Below, one piece after another: positions 49,789 through 62,711 of a stretch of DNA of 64,000 nt. The DNA lies in contig OY992833.1 in NCBI GenBank assembly GCA_963921425.1, positions 26,956,698 to 27,020,697 on the forward strand, given 5' to 3'. The stretch comes from Dryas octopetala. Taxonomy: Eukaryota; Streptophyta; Magnoliopsida; Rosales; Rosaceae. How positions within the stretch are numbered: the first letter of the stretch is position 1; each line of letters begins with the position of its first letter. A program made the translations under genes and the position numbers. The notes under the pieces are model-generated. The model had not been told where the DNA came from and made no database searches. It saw nothing but the letters and a program-made list of their open reading frames with translations.

Positions 49789-51315
49789 TGATCTGACCAT
49801 TATTTCATATATTTTCATACTCTTGTTCTTGGATTATTGTTATGTTTTAGGGTGTTTTTAGTTCGTTTTAATTTAGTTTTATATTTTTATAGGTTTGAAG
49901 AGTAAAGAGGAGAAAACAAAGCAAAATGGAATATTTTCAGAGTAGAAATTACTGGGCAGATCAGTCAACTTCGCGGAATAAACTGCACCTCCTCGGAGCA
50001 AACCAGATGTTGTGCCCTATACCGTTGGAAAGATACGGATGTTAGCTTTCCGAGGAATTTTACGGTTCGTGATTTGCATTTTTCTAGGAGAAGTTATGGC
50101 TATTTGACTGAAGGCAGTTCAGGCAGAAAATTTTGTGCGAAAATGCAAAGTAATTCTTTTTAGATTTCTTTCTTGGAACCCAATTGATGTTATGTGTATT
50201 TGGGAAGTATCTAGAGGAATCCAGGTTTATTATTTAAGGTCTAATCCTATTTTTGTTGGGATTTTGGGTGCCAAACCATCAATGACAACTCATCATAAGA
50301 ATAATCCAAGTCCAACAAGGAAAGTCTTTACCAAAGAAGAAAAGGATTTGTTTCTTATTTAAAGGAAGGAGATCATCATCTTAGGGGTTCTTTTTGGGAA
50401 GAAGGAGAGACAAGAAGTGGCTGCCATCATTGTTTTCTCTCATCCATCGTCATAGTTCATAAGTTTTTAATGTTTTCTAGATTTTTAATTATGTTTTCTT
50501 TAAACATGAGCAACTAAACTCTTTTTCTAGGGATAGGATGATGCCCTAGCATGAATGTTTATGGTTTTTAATATTTATTTAATGGATTTTTAGTTTCTTT
50601 TAGATGAATGCTTAATCACTGTTTTAATTGTTGCTATTTGTTAAGTTCTTTGACTGCGCACCTTAGGGCTTTGCATCTAGTAAATTTGAAGTTGAATTTG
50701 AGGCTGAGAGGCAATATAATTTGAATTAGCTTCTTGTGGTTGAGTGTGGTAAATTACATTGTTGCTCGAGAGAGAATAATGATTTGCTTGGTTCTCTTGT
50801 TTTCTAGACCGTAATGAATCCTATTTGTTAAATTTGTGCCTGAGAAGGATAAATTGCATGTTAGGGTATACGACCTTTGCCTGAGAAGGAAAGAATCATG
50901 CACTTAAGGAAAACTATGGTCTAAGTATCTGAGAGGAACTTAGATACAAGAATTATCATCTAAAGAATCAAAAGAATTTGTTGAATGTATTAAAACCTAA
51001 ACTGGATTGCTTGTGGTTGATTCTGAATCCCTAGTTCTTCCAATTGATTGTTAAACCATAATATTTTATTTTCATTAGTTTACTTATTGTTCTTGATCCT
51101 TGTTTTTAATTGTTGCGTTTTCATTTGTTCTCATCATAAATCATCACAATACCCTTCTCAAAGTCATTTTTTAATTTTTAAGTTGTGTTTATTTTTATTA
51201 GATCTAAATAAGGAATTTAAGTTTTTGAATTAAATTAATAATCCTCGTGGGTACGACAACCTTTTATCCATATACTATATTACATCCACCCTGTATACTT
51301 GCAGGATTTCCATCA
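49789..51315 (+). repeat. 5' LTR
   Basis: 1527 bp, TG...CA ends, directly abutting the target duplication ATGAT on the left and the primer binding region on the right. Confidence 0.95.
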
Positions 51316-51321
51316 AGTTTT

Positions 51322-51340
51322 TGGCGCCGTTGCCGGGGAT
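51322..51340 (+). other. Primer binding site (tRNA-Asp)
   Basis: TGGCGCCGTTGCCGGGGAT lies six bases after the 5' LTR and is complementary to the 3' end of plant tRNA-Asp(GUC), including its CCA. Confidence 0.85.
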
Positions 51341-52296
51341 TATTTAATTTAGTTTAGAATTTGGATTTCTAATTTTCATCTAATTATTTTTGTTTCTTAG
51401 TTAGTTTAGGAATAAAATTTTTTTTTAGTGTTTAAAAAAAAAAAAAAAAATTTATTTTGACTTTTCTTTCCTTTCTAGATAAGGAGCTGAATTTTTTTTT
51501 GTTTGTGCCCATTTCCTAGATACAGCAAGAAGAAGAAATATCTCTTCCTTCCAAAAAAAAAAGTGTGCACGTGATTGATTTTGGCAAGTGGGGTTGAAAT
51601 TGAAAAAGGAGAAGACAAGGAAAGCTAATTGGTGTAGGACCCATTATCTACTCTAAGAGATGGGCTTCTTCTCTTTCTAGCATCCATTCCTACCAGCAAT
51701 ACATATATCTCTTCTCAAATCAAAAAGGCTGGTTCACTTGCAGCAAGCGGAAATTTTTTTCAACTCAAAAGGATATCCGATCTCTCTCCTCTCTTCTCTT
51801 ATCAGCAAAGCTCCATCAACATCAAGCTCGACGCCGAAACCACCATCTTCGACTTCGGCATTATCAGCAAGTTCCTTTCCTATTTTCTCAGCAAAGCCCA
51901 TTGGCATCACAGCAAAGATTCATCACGTTTTTGGGGGATCTGAGTTCGACCCATCAGCTAAGTTGGCACTACCGATTTGAGTCCGAGTCGACGCTACCCA
52001 AGACTTCCAGCCACTAGAATCCCTCTCTTCCCGTCGAGCAAAGCAAATGGGTATCACATCTTTGTTTTGACAGCAGCCCACAGCGGAGCCCCGTCGATTA
52101 ACCGCTCCAGACTTCTGGTGAGTTGATATTTAATTTGAGATTCTAATTAGTTTGGATTTGCTGCCAATCTATTTGAAACAGGGGTAAATAGCACAAAGTG
52201 TATTTGGATTTTATTGGGTATTTTCGGGTATTTGTTGGTATTCTCTGTTTGCCCATTTAATTTGGGGGTCAATAAGTACAAGTTTGCACAAAGTGT
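51341..52296 (+). other. Retrotransposon leader
   Basis: Untranslated region between primer site and gag. One frame (51738-51980) is Ser-rich and has no domain. A GTGAGT-like donor near 52118 might allow splicing, but that is not established. Confidence 0.5.
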
Positions 52297-55200
52297 ATGC
52301 ACGGGAGACGATCGCTCAATCTAGCGCTTATTCCAATCGATCACGAACTTGAGCACACTCTCTGTAATCAGCGAAGGCAGAAAGCGCAGCAGACTATTTT
52401 AAGACCAACTATGGGGGATCAACTAATACTCCCAGAACCACCCAAGAAGCTTCGAGATTACACCGCCCCTGCAGAATACAGTGCTCCTTCATGTATTGTC
52501 TTAACTCCGATCGTGCAACGTTTCGAAATTCGTCCACAAACCATTCAATCCTTGCCCATCTTCCATGGAAAAGAAGAAGAAAATCCTTACAACCATCTCA
52601 AGACATTTTTCAATATTTGCTCCACATTCAGCTATGCTGGGATAACTGAGGAACAAGTTCGACTCCGTTTATTTCCATTCTCGTTGAGAGATAAGGCATT
52701 GAATTGGTTAGACTCTCTTCCTGCGGCATCTATCAACTCTTGGACAGAGTTATCCAAGAAATTTCTGAGTAAATATTTTCCTGCTCGAAAAACTAATGCT
52801 GTGTTGAATAACATTATGAGTTTCCGTCAACTGGATGGCGAACAATTTCATGAAAGCTGGGAACGTTACAAGGATTTTTATCTTCAATGTCCTCATCATG
52901 GGATAGATACTTGGCAGAAAGTCCAGTATTTTTATAGAGGGCTTAAACCTCAGAGCAGGAGTATGGTCGATTCAACAGTGGGTGGAAGCTTAATGGATAA
53001 AACTGCAGATGAGGCGATCGATATTTTTGAGACTATTTGTGAGAACTCTGAGCATTGGGACCTTCCTACGACAGATTCTCAAGTTACGGCTCCACCAGTA
53101 ACAAAGAAAGGAGGCATGTATGAAGTTAATTCTAGGACAGGTTTGGAAGCACAGGTTGCAGCTCTAACAAAGCTTCTCGCACCATTAGTGACCAAGGTCA
53201 CAGCACAACCATGTACTTTGTGTGCTAGCATAGCTCATGACACCGCAAATTGTCCGTCGAATCCTACATTAGAAGATGTGCAAGAGGTTAATGCATTCAA
53301 TGGAAGGCCGCGGAATGATCCTTATTCAAACACTTATAATCCGGGGTGGAAACAACATCCTAACTTTTCTTGGAGTAACTCACAGAATACCTTGGGACCA
53401 TCTAATTTTTCAAGGCCGTATCAGCAATCCTATCAAGCTCCTCCAGTGCAACAAGAGGACCCTTCTATCAAGGAGATGTTAACTCAGCTCGTAAAGGAGA
53501 CGTCAAGCTATAAACAAGAGGTAGCATCACTGAAACAAAGCCAATCAATTTTGGAGAAGAGTCAGTCAAAGCTCGAGGTTCAATTAAGTCAAATAGCTAC
53601 TGCTGTGAGTAGTTTGGCGAGAGGACAAGGACAATTTCCTAGCCAAACCGAAGCTAATCCAAGGAATAATGAGCAAGTTCAAGCTATTACAACTTTGAGG
53701 AGTGGAAAAATAATAGATAACAAGGTTGGAAATCATGGAGAGATGGAAGAAAGAAAGGTCGAATCTGAGCATGACAAGCACACAACTAGCCTTGCTAAAG
53801 CTGCCAAATCAGACCAGCAAGTGTCCTTTAGTTCCAATGCAGACCAACAGGGTTTTAAAACTGCTCCATTGCAGCAAGATACCTTGCCCAGCCCTCCAAT
53901 AACTTCTTTGCCTTTTCCTCAACGTGCAAAGCAAGCAAGAAAAGAGAAGAACATGGGAGATATTCTAGAGCAATTCAAGAAGGTGCAAATTAATATTCCT
54001 TTGCTAGAGGCTATCAAACAAATTCCTTCTTATGCAAAGTTTTTGAAAGATTTATGCACCAACAAAAGGAAATTTGATGAACATGAAAAGGTGATGTTGT
54101 CAGAGGAAGTTAGTGCTGTGCTTCAAAGGAAATTGCCACCGAAACTCAAAGATCCTGGCAGCTTTACAGTACCATGTACGATTGGAGCAAGGAATTTTGA
54201 CAGAGCATTACTGGATCTGGGAGCAAGTGTGAACTTAATGCCTTATTCCGTTTATGAACACCTTGGTTTGGGTGAGCTGAAACCTATTTCAATATCTCTA
54301 CAATTCGCGGATCGTTCTGTAAAATATCCAAGAGGCATCATTGAGGACGTACTTGTCAAAGTTGATGAATTTATTCTCCCTGCTGATTTTATTGTTTTGG
54401 ACATGGAAGAAGTTGAAATTCCGGACCGCGAGCTACCTCTCATTCTTGGTAGACCCTTCATGGCCACTGCAGGTACGAAAATTGATGTTAAAGAAGGGTT
54501 ACTAACCATGACTGTGCAAGGTACTACTGTAAAATTTCAAGTCTTTGAGGCTTTGAAGAAACCCATGGATCTTTATGATTGTTTTCATGTGGAAGCTGTG
54601 GATCGCATAATTGAGAATACATTTATTGAATCAAGCTCCACCGATCCTCTAGAAGTTTGCCTAACTCAACATGGCATGAACTTTGACAAAGTCTCAGTAC
54701 TAGCAGCAGCCCAAGAACTCCAAGCTGTGAACTCTTACCCTCCTACAAGCCATCCTAAGTTTGAAGTATTGCCATCTTCACATGCCAAACTCGTTCCTTC
54801 CATCATCCAACCTCCAACACTTGAACTGAAACCCCTTCCAGAGACTTTAAAATATGTATATTTGGGTGATTTAGAGACTCTTCCTGTGATTATAGCTGCT
54901 GACCTTAGTCGAACAGAAGAAGAAAAGTTGGTTCGTGTGTTAAGGGAGCATAAGATAGCCTTGGGATGGACTATTGCTGACATTAAGGGGATTAGTCCGT
55001 CAATGTGTATGCACCGAATTTATCTTGAGGAAGATTCTAAGCCTTCTAGGGAAGCTCAGAGGCGTCTAAATCCCAATATGAAAGAAGTGGTACGGGCTGA
55101 AGTTCTCAAATTACTAGATGTGGGCGTTATTTATCCTATTTCAGATAGCAAATGGGTAAGTCCTGTGCAAGTTGTACCGAAGAAATCTGGAATAACAGTG

Positions 55201-57732
55201 GTTAAGAATGAAAATAATGAACTCATCCCACAAAGACTAGTGACGGGGTGGAGAGTTTGTATCGATTATAGGAAGCTGAATAGTGCCACTCGGAAAGATC
55301 ACTTTCCCTTGCCATTTATTGATCAGATGCTCGAGAGACTTGCAGGCCACAGTCACTACTGTTTCCTTGATGGTTATTCAGGGTATAACCAGATTCCTAT
55401 CGCTCCAGAAGATCAAGAAAAGACGACATTCACCTGCCCATTTGGCACTTTCGCATATAGACGAATGCCTTTCGGTTTATGCAACGCTCCAGCAACTTTC
55501 CAAAGATGTATGATGAGTATCTTCTCCGACATGGTTGAAAGATTTATTGAGGTATTCATGGATGATTTCTCTGTATTTGGGTCCTCTTTTGATGAATGTC
55601 TCCATCATCTTTCATTAGTACTTCAACGGTGTCAAGAAACCAACTTGGTTTTAAATTGGGAGAAGTGTCACTTCATGGTGAAAAAGGGGATTGTTCTGGG
55701 TCATATCATTTCTTCACAAGGGATTGAAGTCGATAAAGCCAAGGTGGAGCTGATTTCTAAGCTTCCTCCTCCAGCTTCAGTCAAAGAAATTCGATCGTTT
55801 CTTGGGCATGCCGGCTTCTATCGACGGTTCATTAAGGATTTTTCAAAAATCAGCAAGCCTTTATGTGATTTATTGGCCAAAGACGCAGTGTTTAAATTCA
55901 ATGAAGAGTGCTTAAAGGCGTTTAACACCCTTAAGGCTGAGTTGTCACAAGCTCCTATCATAAGAGCTCCGGATTGGACTATGCCCTTTGAAATTATGTG
56001 CGATGCTTCAGATTATGCTATAGGGGCTGTTCTGGGGCAGCGAGTTAATAAGCTTCCTCATGTTATATATTACGCAAGTAGGACTCTTAATGATGCTCAA
56101 TTAAATTATTCAACAACGGAGAAAGAATTGCTTGCGGTGATTTTTGCATTGGAAAAGTTTAGAAGCTATTTACTTGGCTGCAAGGTGATTATTTATTCTG
56201 ATCATGCTGCCCTGAGATATTTATTGACGAAAAAAGATGCTAAGCCACGTCTCATAAGGTGGATCCTTCTTTTACAAGAGTTTGATCTTGAAATAAAAGA
56301 TAAAAAGGGAGCTGAGAATGTCGTTGCAGACCATCTGTCCCGGTTAATACATGAAAAAGGGGTCGAGATTCCTATCAATGATCATTTCCCCGATGAGCAG
56401 CTTTTCTCCATAGAACAACTTCCGTGGTATGCAGACATAGTTAACTACTTGGCTCAAAAATTTATACCGGCTGATTGGGATAGGCAACAAAGGAAGCGCT
56501 TCCTCTCTCAAGTTCGACACTACTTCTGGGATGACCCTTATCTTTTCAAGCATTGCCCTGATCAAATCATCCGACGCTGTGTTCCTCAAAGTGAAGTGCA
56601 AAGCATCTTGACGTTTTGTCATTCATATGCTTGCGGAGGTCATTTTGGTGCAAAGAAGACAGCTCTAAAGGTATTGCAAAGTGGATTTTATTGGCCTACT
56701 CTATTCAAGGATGCATATACTTTTGTTATAACATGTGATAGGTGCCAACGAACGGGCAATTTATCCTCCAGATCACAGATGCCTTTACAGAATATTTTAG
56801 AGGTTGAATTGTTCGATGTTTGGGGTATTGACTTTATGGGGCCGTTTCCAGTATCTCATGGTTATCTCTACATTATTGTTGCTGTGGATTATGTTTCTAA
56901 ATGGGTGGAGGCGTTGGCGACGAGGACCAATGATCACAAGGTTGTGTTAAATTTCTTGAAAGAGCACATCTTTACCCGTTTTGGTACACCTCGTGCTATC
57001 ATTAGTGACGGAGGTTCCCACTTTATTAATAAGCCTTTCGAGGCTATCATGAAGAAGTATAACATCACTCATAAGGTCGCTACTCCCTACCATCCGCAGA
57101 CTAGTGGACAAGTTGAAGTGTCAAACAGGGAAATCAAGCAAATTCTAGAGAAAACAGTGAATCAAAACCGCAAAGATTGGGCTTTGAAGGTGAGTGATGC
57201 ATGTTGGGCTTATAGGACAGCTTTCAAGACTCCCCTAGGCATGTCTCCTTATAGGCTAGTCTTTGGGAAAGCCTGTCATCTTCCAGTGGAGTTGGAACAT
57301 CGTGCATATTGGGCTCTCAAGAAACTAAATTTCGACATTAACAAGGCTGGGACAGCAAGGAAGTTTCAATTGAATGAGTTAGATGAATTGAGGAATGAAG
57401 CTTATGAGAATGCAAAGATTTATAAAGAGAAAACCAAGATTGCTCATGACAAAGCATTAATTCTGAAGCGTTTTGAGCCAAATCAGAAAGTCTTATTATT
57501 TAACTCGCGACTTCGACTATTTCCGGGCAAACTTCGTTCAAGATGGTCTGGGCCTTTTCTAGTCGTTCAAGCATTTCCTCACGGAGCGGTCGAAATCAAA
57601 AACATGACTGATGGCTCCGTATTTAAAGTGAACGGCCATCGTTTGAAACCATATTTGGAGCCTGTCAACACACTAGAGGAACACACCCAAGCCATTGAGG
57701 TCGTGTACCTTAGTGTCCCTTCAATTATGTGA
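52297..57732 (+). CDS. Athila gag-pol polyprotein, intact
   Basis: One uninterrupted frame of 1811 codons. Gag occupies about 1-480, with a CCHC zinc knuckle at C306, C309, H314 and C319. The aspartic protease has D640 in the motif LDLGAS, Leu in place of the usual Thr/Ser, a variant common in this lineage. Reverse transcriptase spans about 925-1130 with the catalytic FMDDF (D1089, D1090). RNase H starts near D1236 (MCDASD). Integrase has H1442, H1449, C1480 and C1483 as zinc site and D1512, D1571 and E1607 as the catalytic triad, with 35 residues between the last two. All key residues are present and no stop or frameshift is seen, so the element may be autonomous. The first ATG of the frame is assumed to be the start. 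Confidence 0.95.
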   Translation: MHGRRSLNLALIPIDHELEHTLCNQRRQKAQQTILRPTMGDQLILPEPPKKLRDYTAPAEYSAPSCIVLTPIVQRFEIRPQTIQSLPIFHGKEEENPYNHLKTFFNICSTFSYAGITEEQVRLRLFPFSLRDKALNWLDSLPAASINSWTELSKKFLSKYFPARKTNAVLNNIMSFRQLDGEQFHESWERYKDFYLQCPHHGIDTWQKVQYFYRGLKPQSRSMVDSTVGGSLMDKTADEAIDIFETICENSEHWDLPTTDSQVTAPPVTKKGGMYEVNSRTGLEAQVAALTKLLAPLVTKVTAQPCTLCASIAHDTANCPSNPTLEDVQEVNAFNGRPRNDPYSNTYNPGWKQHPNFSWSNSQNTLGPSNFSRPYQQSYQAPPVQQEDPSIKEMLTQLVKETSSYKQEVASLKQSQSILEKSQSKLEVQLSQIATAVSSLARGQGQFPSQTEANPRNNEQVQAITTLRSGKIIDNKVGNHGEMEERKVESEHDKHTTSLAKAAKSDQQVSFSSNADQQGFKTAPLQQDTLPSPPITSLPFPQRAKQARKEKNMGDILEQFKKVQINIPLLEAIKQIPSYAKFLKDLCTNKRKFDEHEKVMLSEEVSAVLQRKLPPKLKDPGSFTVPCTIGARNFDRALLDLGASVNLMPYSVYEHLGLGELKPISISLQFADRSVKYPRGIIEDVLVKVDEFILPADFIVLDMEEVEIPDRELPLILGRPFMATAGTKIDVKEGLLTMTVQGTTVKFQVFEALKKPMDLYDCFHVEAVDRIIENTFIESSSTDPLEVCLTQHGMNFDKVSVLAAAQELQAVNSYPPTSHPKFEVLPSSHAKLVPSIIQPPTLELKPLPETLKYVYLGDLETLPVIIAADLSRTEEEKLVRVLREHKIALGWTIADIKGISPSMCMHRIYLEEDSKPSREAQRRLNPNMKEVVRAEVLKLLDVGVIYPISDSKWVSPVQVVPKKSGITVVKNENNELIPQRLVTGWRVCIDYRKLNSATRKDHFPLPFIDQMLERLAGHSHYCFLDGYSGYNQIPIAPEDQEKTTFTCPFGTFAYRRMPFGLCNAPATFQRCMMSIFSDMVERFIEVFMDDFSVFGSSFDECLHHLSLVLQRCQETNLVLNWEKCHFMVKKGIVLGHIISSQGIEVDKAKVELISKLPPPASVKEIRSFLGHAGFYRRFIKDFSKISKPLCDLLAKDAVFKFNEECLKAFNTLKAELSQAPIIRAPDWTMPFEIMCDASDYAIGAVLGQRVNKLPHVIYYASRTLNDAQLNYSTTEKELLAVIFALEKFRSYLLGCKVIIYSDHAALRYLLTKKDAKPRLIRWILLLQEFDLEIKDKKGAENVVADHLSRLIHEKGVEIPINDHFPDEQLFSIEQLPWYADIVNYLAQKFIPADWDRQQRKRFLSQVRHYFWDDPYLFKHCPDQIIRRCVPQSEVQSILTFCHSYACGGHFGAKKTALKVLQSGFYWPTLFKDAYTFVITCDRCQRTGNLSSRSQMPLQNILEVELFDVWGIDFMGPFPVSHGYLYIIVAVDYVSKWVEALATRTNDHKVVLNFLKEHIFTRFGTPRAIISDGGSHFINKPFEAIMKKYNITHKVATPYHPQTSGQVEVSNREIKQILEKTVNQNRKDWALKVSDACWAYRTAFKTPLGMSPYRLVFGKACHLPVELEHRAYWALKKLNFDINKAGTARKFQLNELDELRNEAYENAKIYKEKTKIAHDKALILKRFEPNQKVLLFNSRLRLFPGKLRSRWSGPFLVVQAFPHGAVEIKNMTDGSVFKVNGHRLKPYLEPVNTLEEHTQAIEVVYLSVPSIM

Positions 57733-58955
57733 GTGTTGCTGAGTCGGGCTGACGACTTTAAATTCAGCGCTTCTTGGGAGGCAACCCAAGTTTTGGGATG
57801 GATGAGATGAGAGCTTGACCTTCGTATTCGCGCACTGCTGCCAACCATGACTTCTAATACTCAGGGAGCTCTAAACTTAATCTCCTTGATCTGCACATAT
57901 ACATTTTCTCTTCTTTATTGTGTCTATTTGTTCATCCCTTATTTATCTGATTCCTTGCATGTTGTTTTCAATCTTTTAACATTGGGGACAATGTTCTATT
58001 CAAGTTTGGGGGGGTGTCTTTTAATTTCTATTTGAAAAAAAAAAAAAAAAAAAAAATTTGTTTTTGTGTGTTTAGTTGCCTTCCAAATCCAATGATGGGA
58101 ATAGGAACTTGATCTGCAAGAGCTAGAGGGAACATTGAGCATTGATTTGGGTCTAGATCTTAATTTGTAGTTTTTCATCATGCTTAAATTCTCATTGTAC
58201 GTAGCCTAGGTTGGTGTGGAACTTTTGATATCTGAAAAACTATGTGAGAACTAAGTTGGACTGGTATAACCCCTGTGAGTATTGAGCCTAGTTGCTTATC
58301 TTTGAGAGTGATATTTATTGTTTCATCATCTTTCTTTTTCTTGTATTTTTATGATCTCATTCTTGAATTGTAACTCTAGAACTTCCTTCAATACCTCTTG
58401 AGACTTTGAATTAATTTGCATGATTTTTAGGAAGTGATTAAGGCATGTAGGATTAACCACTATGACCAAACAAGCTTGTGTCCTTAACATATTATCCTTT
58501 AGATAGCCCTTTGTGCCTAAATAAGCCGTTTCTTCATGAAACCACATCATCCTCAGCCCTGAACTTAAACACATATCCTTACCCTATTTTATGAGATTAG
58601 TAGAGAAAAATTGCTGTAAGGGAATGCATAATTATTAATGGTTCAGATTGGTTCTCAGTCAGCAGGTAGCAGCTCGGGGGCTGGAAGGTGTTAGTAAGTC
58701 ATGGAAATTGTGACTTGGACATATTTGAGTGCACAACTCTTATATTACTCTGAATATCTGATCTTTGTGACAGTTGCATTAATCATATTGATAATTTTAT
58801 AGCTATTTGGCTGCTTATCTTTTGTTAAAGAAAAAAATGAGCAAGTTTGATTATTGACGACATGATGGGTTGAGACTAGTATGTTTTGTTGAGAAGAATA
58901 AGGTTAGAGTGTCTACAAGAAGAAAAAAAAAAAAAAAAAAAAAGCAATGAAAATG

Positions 58956-58987
<32 letters not shown>

Positions 58988-59868
58988 ATTGCAGATACAG
59001 CCTTGACCCCATCAGGTCTTGAAATCTTTAGTACATGGCATTGATCAATATTCAGATACCATTATTCTTCTTTTGTTTTCACCTCAGCATAAATGCTTAT
59101 CTGGACCTAAGAATTGTTGGCATTAGAGTTGATTTTGGGTTTGGAAAATTTGGATTCTTATGCAGCCTCCAGTTTTGAAGTATTTTCCAACTTACCCTGA
59201 TCATGTGTTCTCTGCTAATTCCTTTGTGATCATCATTTGCTCTACTAATTTTCATAGAATCTTTGTGATATCCTTATCCTTTCTTTCTTTTGCCCTTACC
59301 CCCAAGCCCCATTACAACCATGAGTAAAGACCTTTTGATCTTAGAGATTATGTGAATTTGATCTGTGGAGATGAGGTAAAGAAGGGAGCATATGGAAGCA
59401 ATTTCCTATCTTTTATTGAGATCATTTTATTTTCAGAAAAAGAGCTTTCTTTTATAATTAATTTATGTGAGCTATTTGTTGCCATATACATTATTCTTCT
59501 CACATAAACATGAGTGAAAAGTTATGACTAGCCAGAAAATCTGTGTGCTTCATTGTGAGTGTATGTCTTGGTGAGATTTTGGAGTTAAAACTAGTTCTTA
59601 CATGTTTACTTGGATATTGAAGTTCTGCATTAACTCATGACTATTTCACACTACATTTGAGCATGATTGATATGAAGTTCACGTGATTAAGAGTTCTTAT
59701 GGACCTGTTTTAATGCTTTTTGAACCTTTGATACTCTAATGCTGCACTTTAGTTCTCTGAGGTAATTATTGGAAGGTTTAGGACTTTTTATGGTTTATTC
59801 TTGGGGTGTTTGTGTTTTTAATTTCTGTTTTTATTTTGTTTTGTTGCTTGAGGACAAGCAAAGTTCAA
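57733..59868 (+). other. Retrotransposon 3' region, no env frame
   Basis: About 2.1 kb between pol and the polypurine tract. It has only short frames and two long A-runs (58035-58056 and 58923-58982). Some Athila elements carry an env-like gene here; none is recognisable. A second GTTTGGGGGGGTG purine tract lies at 58005-58017. Confidence 0.7.
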
Positions 59869-59881
59869 GTTTGGGGGTATT
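59869..59881 (+). other. Polypurine tract region
   Basis: GTTTGGGGGTATT immediately before the 3' LTR, the expected place for plus-strand priming. Confidence 0.7.
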
Positions 59882-61408
59882 TGATCTGACCATTATTTCA
59901 TATATTTTCATACTCTTGTTCTTGGATTATTGTTATGTTTTAGGGTGTTTTTAGTTCGTTTTAATTTAGTTTTATATTTTTATAGGTTTGAAGAGTAAAG
60001 AGGAGAAAACAAAGCAAAATGGAATATTTTCAGAGTAGAAATTACTGGGCAGATCAGTCAACTTCGCGGAATAAACTGCACCTCCTCGGAGCAAACCAGA
60101 TGTTGTGCCCTATACCGTTGGAAAGATACGGATGTTAGCTTTCCGAGGAATTTTACGGTTCGTGATTTGCATTTTTCTAGGAGAAGTTATGGCTATTTGA
60201 CTGAAGGCAGTTCAGGCAGAAAATTTTGTGCGAAAATGCAAAGTAATTCTTTTTAGATTTCTTTCTTGGAACCCAATTGATGTTATGTGTATTTGGGAAG
60301 TATCTAGAGGAATCCAGGTTTATTATTTAAGGTCTAATCCTATTTTTGTTGGGATTTTGGGTGCCAAACCATCAATGACAACTCATCATAAGAATAATCC
60401 AAGTCCAACAAGGAAAGTCTTTACCAAAGAAGAAAAGGATTTGTTTCTTATTTAAAGGAAGGAGATCATCATCTTAGGGGTTCTTTTTGGGAAGAAGGAG
60501 AGACAAGAAGTGGCTGCCATCATTGTTTTCTCTCATCCATCGTCATAGTTCATAAGTTTTTAATGTTTTCTAGATTTTTAATTATGTTTTCTTTAAACAT
60601 GAGCAACTAAACTCTTTTTCTAGGGATAGGATGATGCCCTAGCATGAATGTTTATGGTTTTTAATATTTATTTAATGGATTTTTAGTTTCTTTTAGATGA
60701 ATGCTTAATCACTGTTTTAATTGTTGCTATTTGTTAAGTTCTTTGACTGCGCACCTTAGGGCTTTGCATCTAGTAAATTTGAAGTTGAATTTGAGGCTGA
60801 GAGGCAATATAATTTGAATTAGCTTCTTGTGGTTGAGTGTGGTAAATTACATTGTTGCTCGAGAGAGAATAATGATTTGCTTGGTTCTCTTGTTTTCTAG
60901 ACCGTAATGAATCCTATTTGTTAAATTTGTGCCTGAGAAGGATAAATTGCATGTTAGGGTATACGACCTTTGCCTGAGAAGGAAAGAATCATGCACTTAA
61001 GGAAAACTATGGTCTAAGTATCTGAGAGGAACTTAGATACGAGAATTATCATCTAAAGAATCAAAAGAATTTGTTGAATGTATTAAAACCTAAACTGGAT
61101 TGCTTGTGGTTGATTCTGAATCCCTAGTTCTTCCAATTGATTGTTAAACCATAATATTTTATTTTCATTAGTTTACTTATTGTTCTTGATCCTTGTTTTT
61201 AATTGTTGCGTTTTCATTTGTTCTCATCATAAATCATCACAATACCCTTCTCAAAGTCATTTTTTAATTTTTAAGTTGTGTTTATTTTTATTAGATCTAA
61301 ATAAGGAATTTAAGTTTTTGAATTAAATTAATAATCCTCGTGGGTACGACAACCTTTTATCCATATACTATATTACATCCACCCTGTATACTTGCAGGAT
61401 TTCCATCA
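59882..61408 (+). repeat. 3' LTR
   Basis: 1527 bp, offset 10093 from the 5' LTR throughout, with a single observed substitution (61041). Confidence 0.95.
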
Positions 61409-61491
61409 ATGATGCATTTTATGATAGTGATTCAGTCCCCTTGGGGTCATTACCTGTTGATGTAATAGCAGAGAATCTTGATCATGATTAA

Positions 61492-62700
61492 TTTCAATAG
61501 TATCTCCAAGGCAGCCTCTGGTTTATAATTTCACATTGTATTTTGTTGTTGGTCAGAAGTCAGAACATTGTTACCTTTTAGTCCCTTGTTATCATTTACC
61601 CTCTGCCAACGACAAAGTCATGGCACTGCTATGCTCTAATATGCTGAAATCATAAATATTGTTTGGTTGGCAACATAAAACATTATTTTTGTTTTTTAAG
61701 CTTTTTACAAATATCAATACTACTTGCTTGATTGAAATGATACCATTTGGTTCTCAAATATAAACTTGAATCAAGCCATCAAACAAGGGACTAGTCTCCA
61801 GGAAGAAGAAGTAAACAAACCAAAATAGGAACCCAATTTGCAGGTTCACGTGGGTAATATAGGAACCAAAAGAGAAGCATCCATTTTTCATAAGGTCCAC
61901 GTGGACTTGTTTAAGTGGTTTGCGGGTTCTGGAGAAAAGAACGTAGCATTATCCAATCCCACAAGAAAATGAATACAATATCATATCAAAATTTATTATT
62001 GGTTTTTGACTTCTGAGTTCTGACTTGAGAAGAAGAAAAGTTTATTCTGTCTTTGCTTTCTTTAATCTCCTACAATCCCACAGCGGCAACGGAAGATCAG
62101 ACGACAAAACCTCAGGCATATATAAACTAAAACTGCAGGCAACAAAAAAAAAAGTAACTCTTCCACACCCTCCCTTTTGCTTCTCTCTCTCTCTCTTGAC
62201 GGGAGGAAGAAGGAAGAAGCAAAGCATCCTATTTTATATTGATTTTCATTTGCGAGCACACCTTTATTTATCAGAACGTATTGTATTAAACTCTTTCTCT
62301 TCTGGCAGTAATGGTGTTGTTAGAATGGAATAACTCCGAAGCTTACTTTAATTCTGGGTTTCATATTTTGATAATTTCCAAATGAGTTTTGGAAAATATT
62401 CGGCTCAATTCATACACCATTATCACATTTTTCTTTACCCTTTAACATTTCAATTGTTTTTTGCCTAACATTTCACATTAGAAATGTTGCTACTTAAGTT
62501 TTGCTACTGAAATCTGATGGTATTTGATTTTGATGAGTATAGACTTACTCATATTCATTTAAACACATAGACCTGGGATCCAAATTAGATAACATAATTA
62601 GTGGAGCAAGTACAAGTATGTAACCCATTTGTAGCAATTAAAGATATATAAACTATTTGTTAGGCCTGGGTTTGGATAATCTTGAATTGAAATTCGATCC
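61492..62700. other. CAF2 copy 2 3' flank and promoter-like segment
   Basis: Matches 32049-33172 of unit 1. It keeps the G-box palindrome GTCCACGTGGAC (61895-61906) and TATATAAA (62119-62126). The match ends near 62617. No coding gene recognised between CAF2 and the BPA1-like gene. Confidence 0.5.
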
Positions 62701-62711
62701 AAAACTCAATT

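Larger units (their letters stand above)
49789..61408 (+). mobile_element. Athila-type Ty3 LTR retrotransposon, 11.6 kb
   Basis: A complete element: 5' LTR 49789-51315, primer binding site, long gag-pol frame, 2.1-kb 3' region, polypurine tract and 3' LTR 59882-61408, flanked by ATGAT. Both LTRs are 1527 bp and start TGATC and end CATCA. I saw one difference between them (50948 A, 61041 G). The Athila lineage is inferred from the FMDDF reverse transcriptase, the tRNA-Asp primer site, the LTR length and the 3' end GAGGACAAGCAAAGTTCAAG. No env-like frame is visible after pol. Confidence 0.95.
46230..61491 (+). pseudogene. CAF2: CAF2 copy 2: start lost, last exon split by retrotransposon
   Basis: Duplicate of the gene at 28328-32048. 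Exons: 46230-46840 (truncated), 46933-47060, 47227-47452, 47935-48062, 48413-48554, 49454-49788 and 61414-61491. About 620 bp present in copy 1 (near 27760-28374) are missing, including the promoter, ATG and the first 15-16 codons of the transit peptide. The retained frame meets a TAA at 46216-46218 and has no upstream ATG. The last exon is interrupted by an LTR retrotransposon, and a read-through transcript would stop at once in the LTR (TGA, 49789-49791), losing 25 C-terminal residues. The body of the gene otherwise matches copy 1 closely, so decay is recent. Confidence 0.93.

Noticed and set aside
57847..58035. Env-like gene after pol in the retrotransposon
   Set aside because: Only short hydrophobic frames exist between pol and the 3' LTR; none resembles an envelope-like protein with signal and fusion segments.
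62025..62333. 102-codon plus frame between CAF2 copy 2 and the BPA1-like gene
   Set aside because: The matching place in unit 1 does not keep the frame, and the sequence is CT-rich leader-like DNA.
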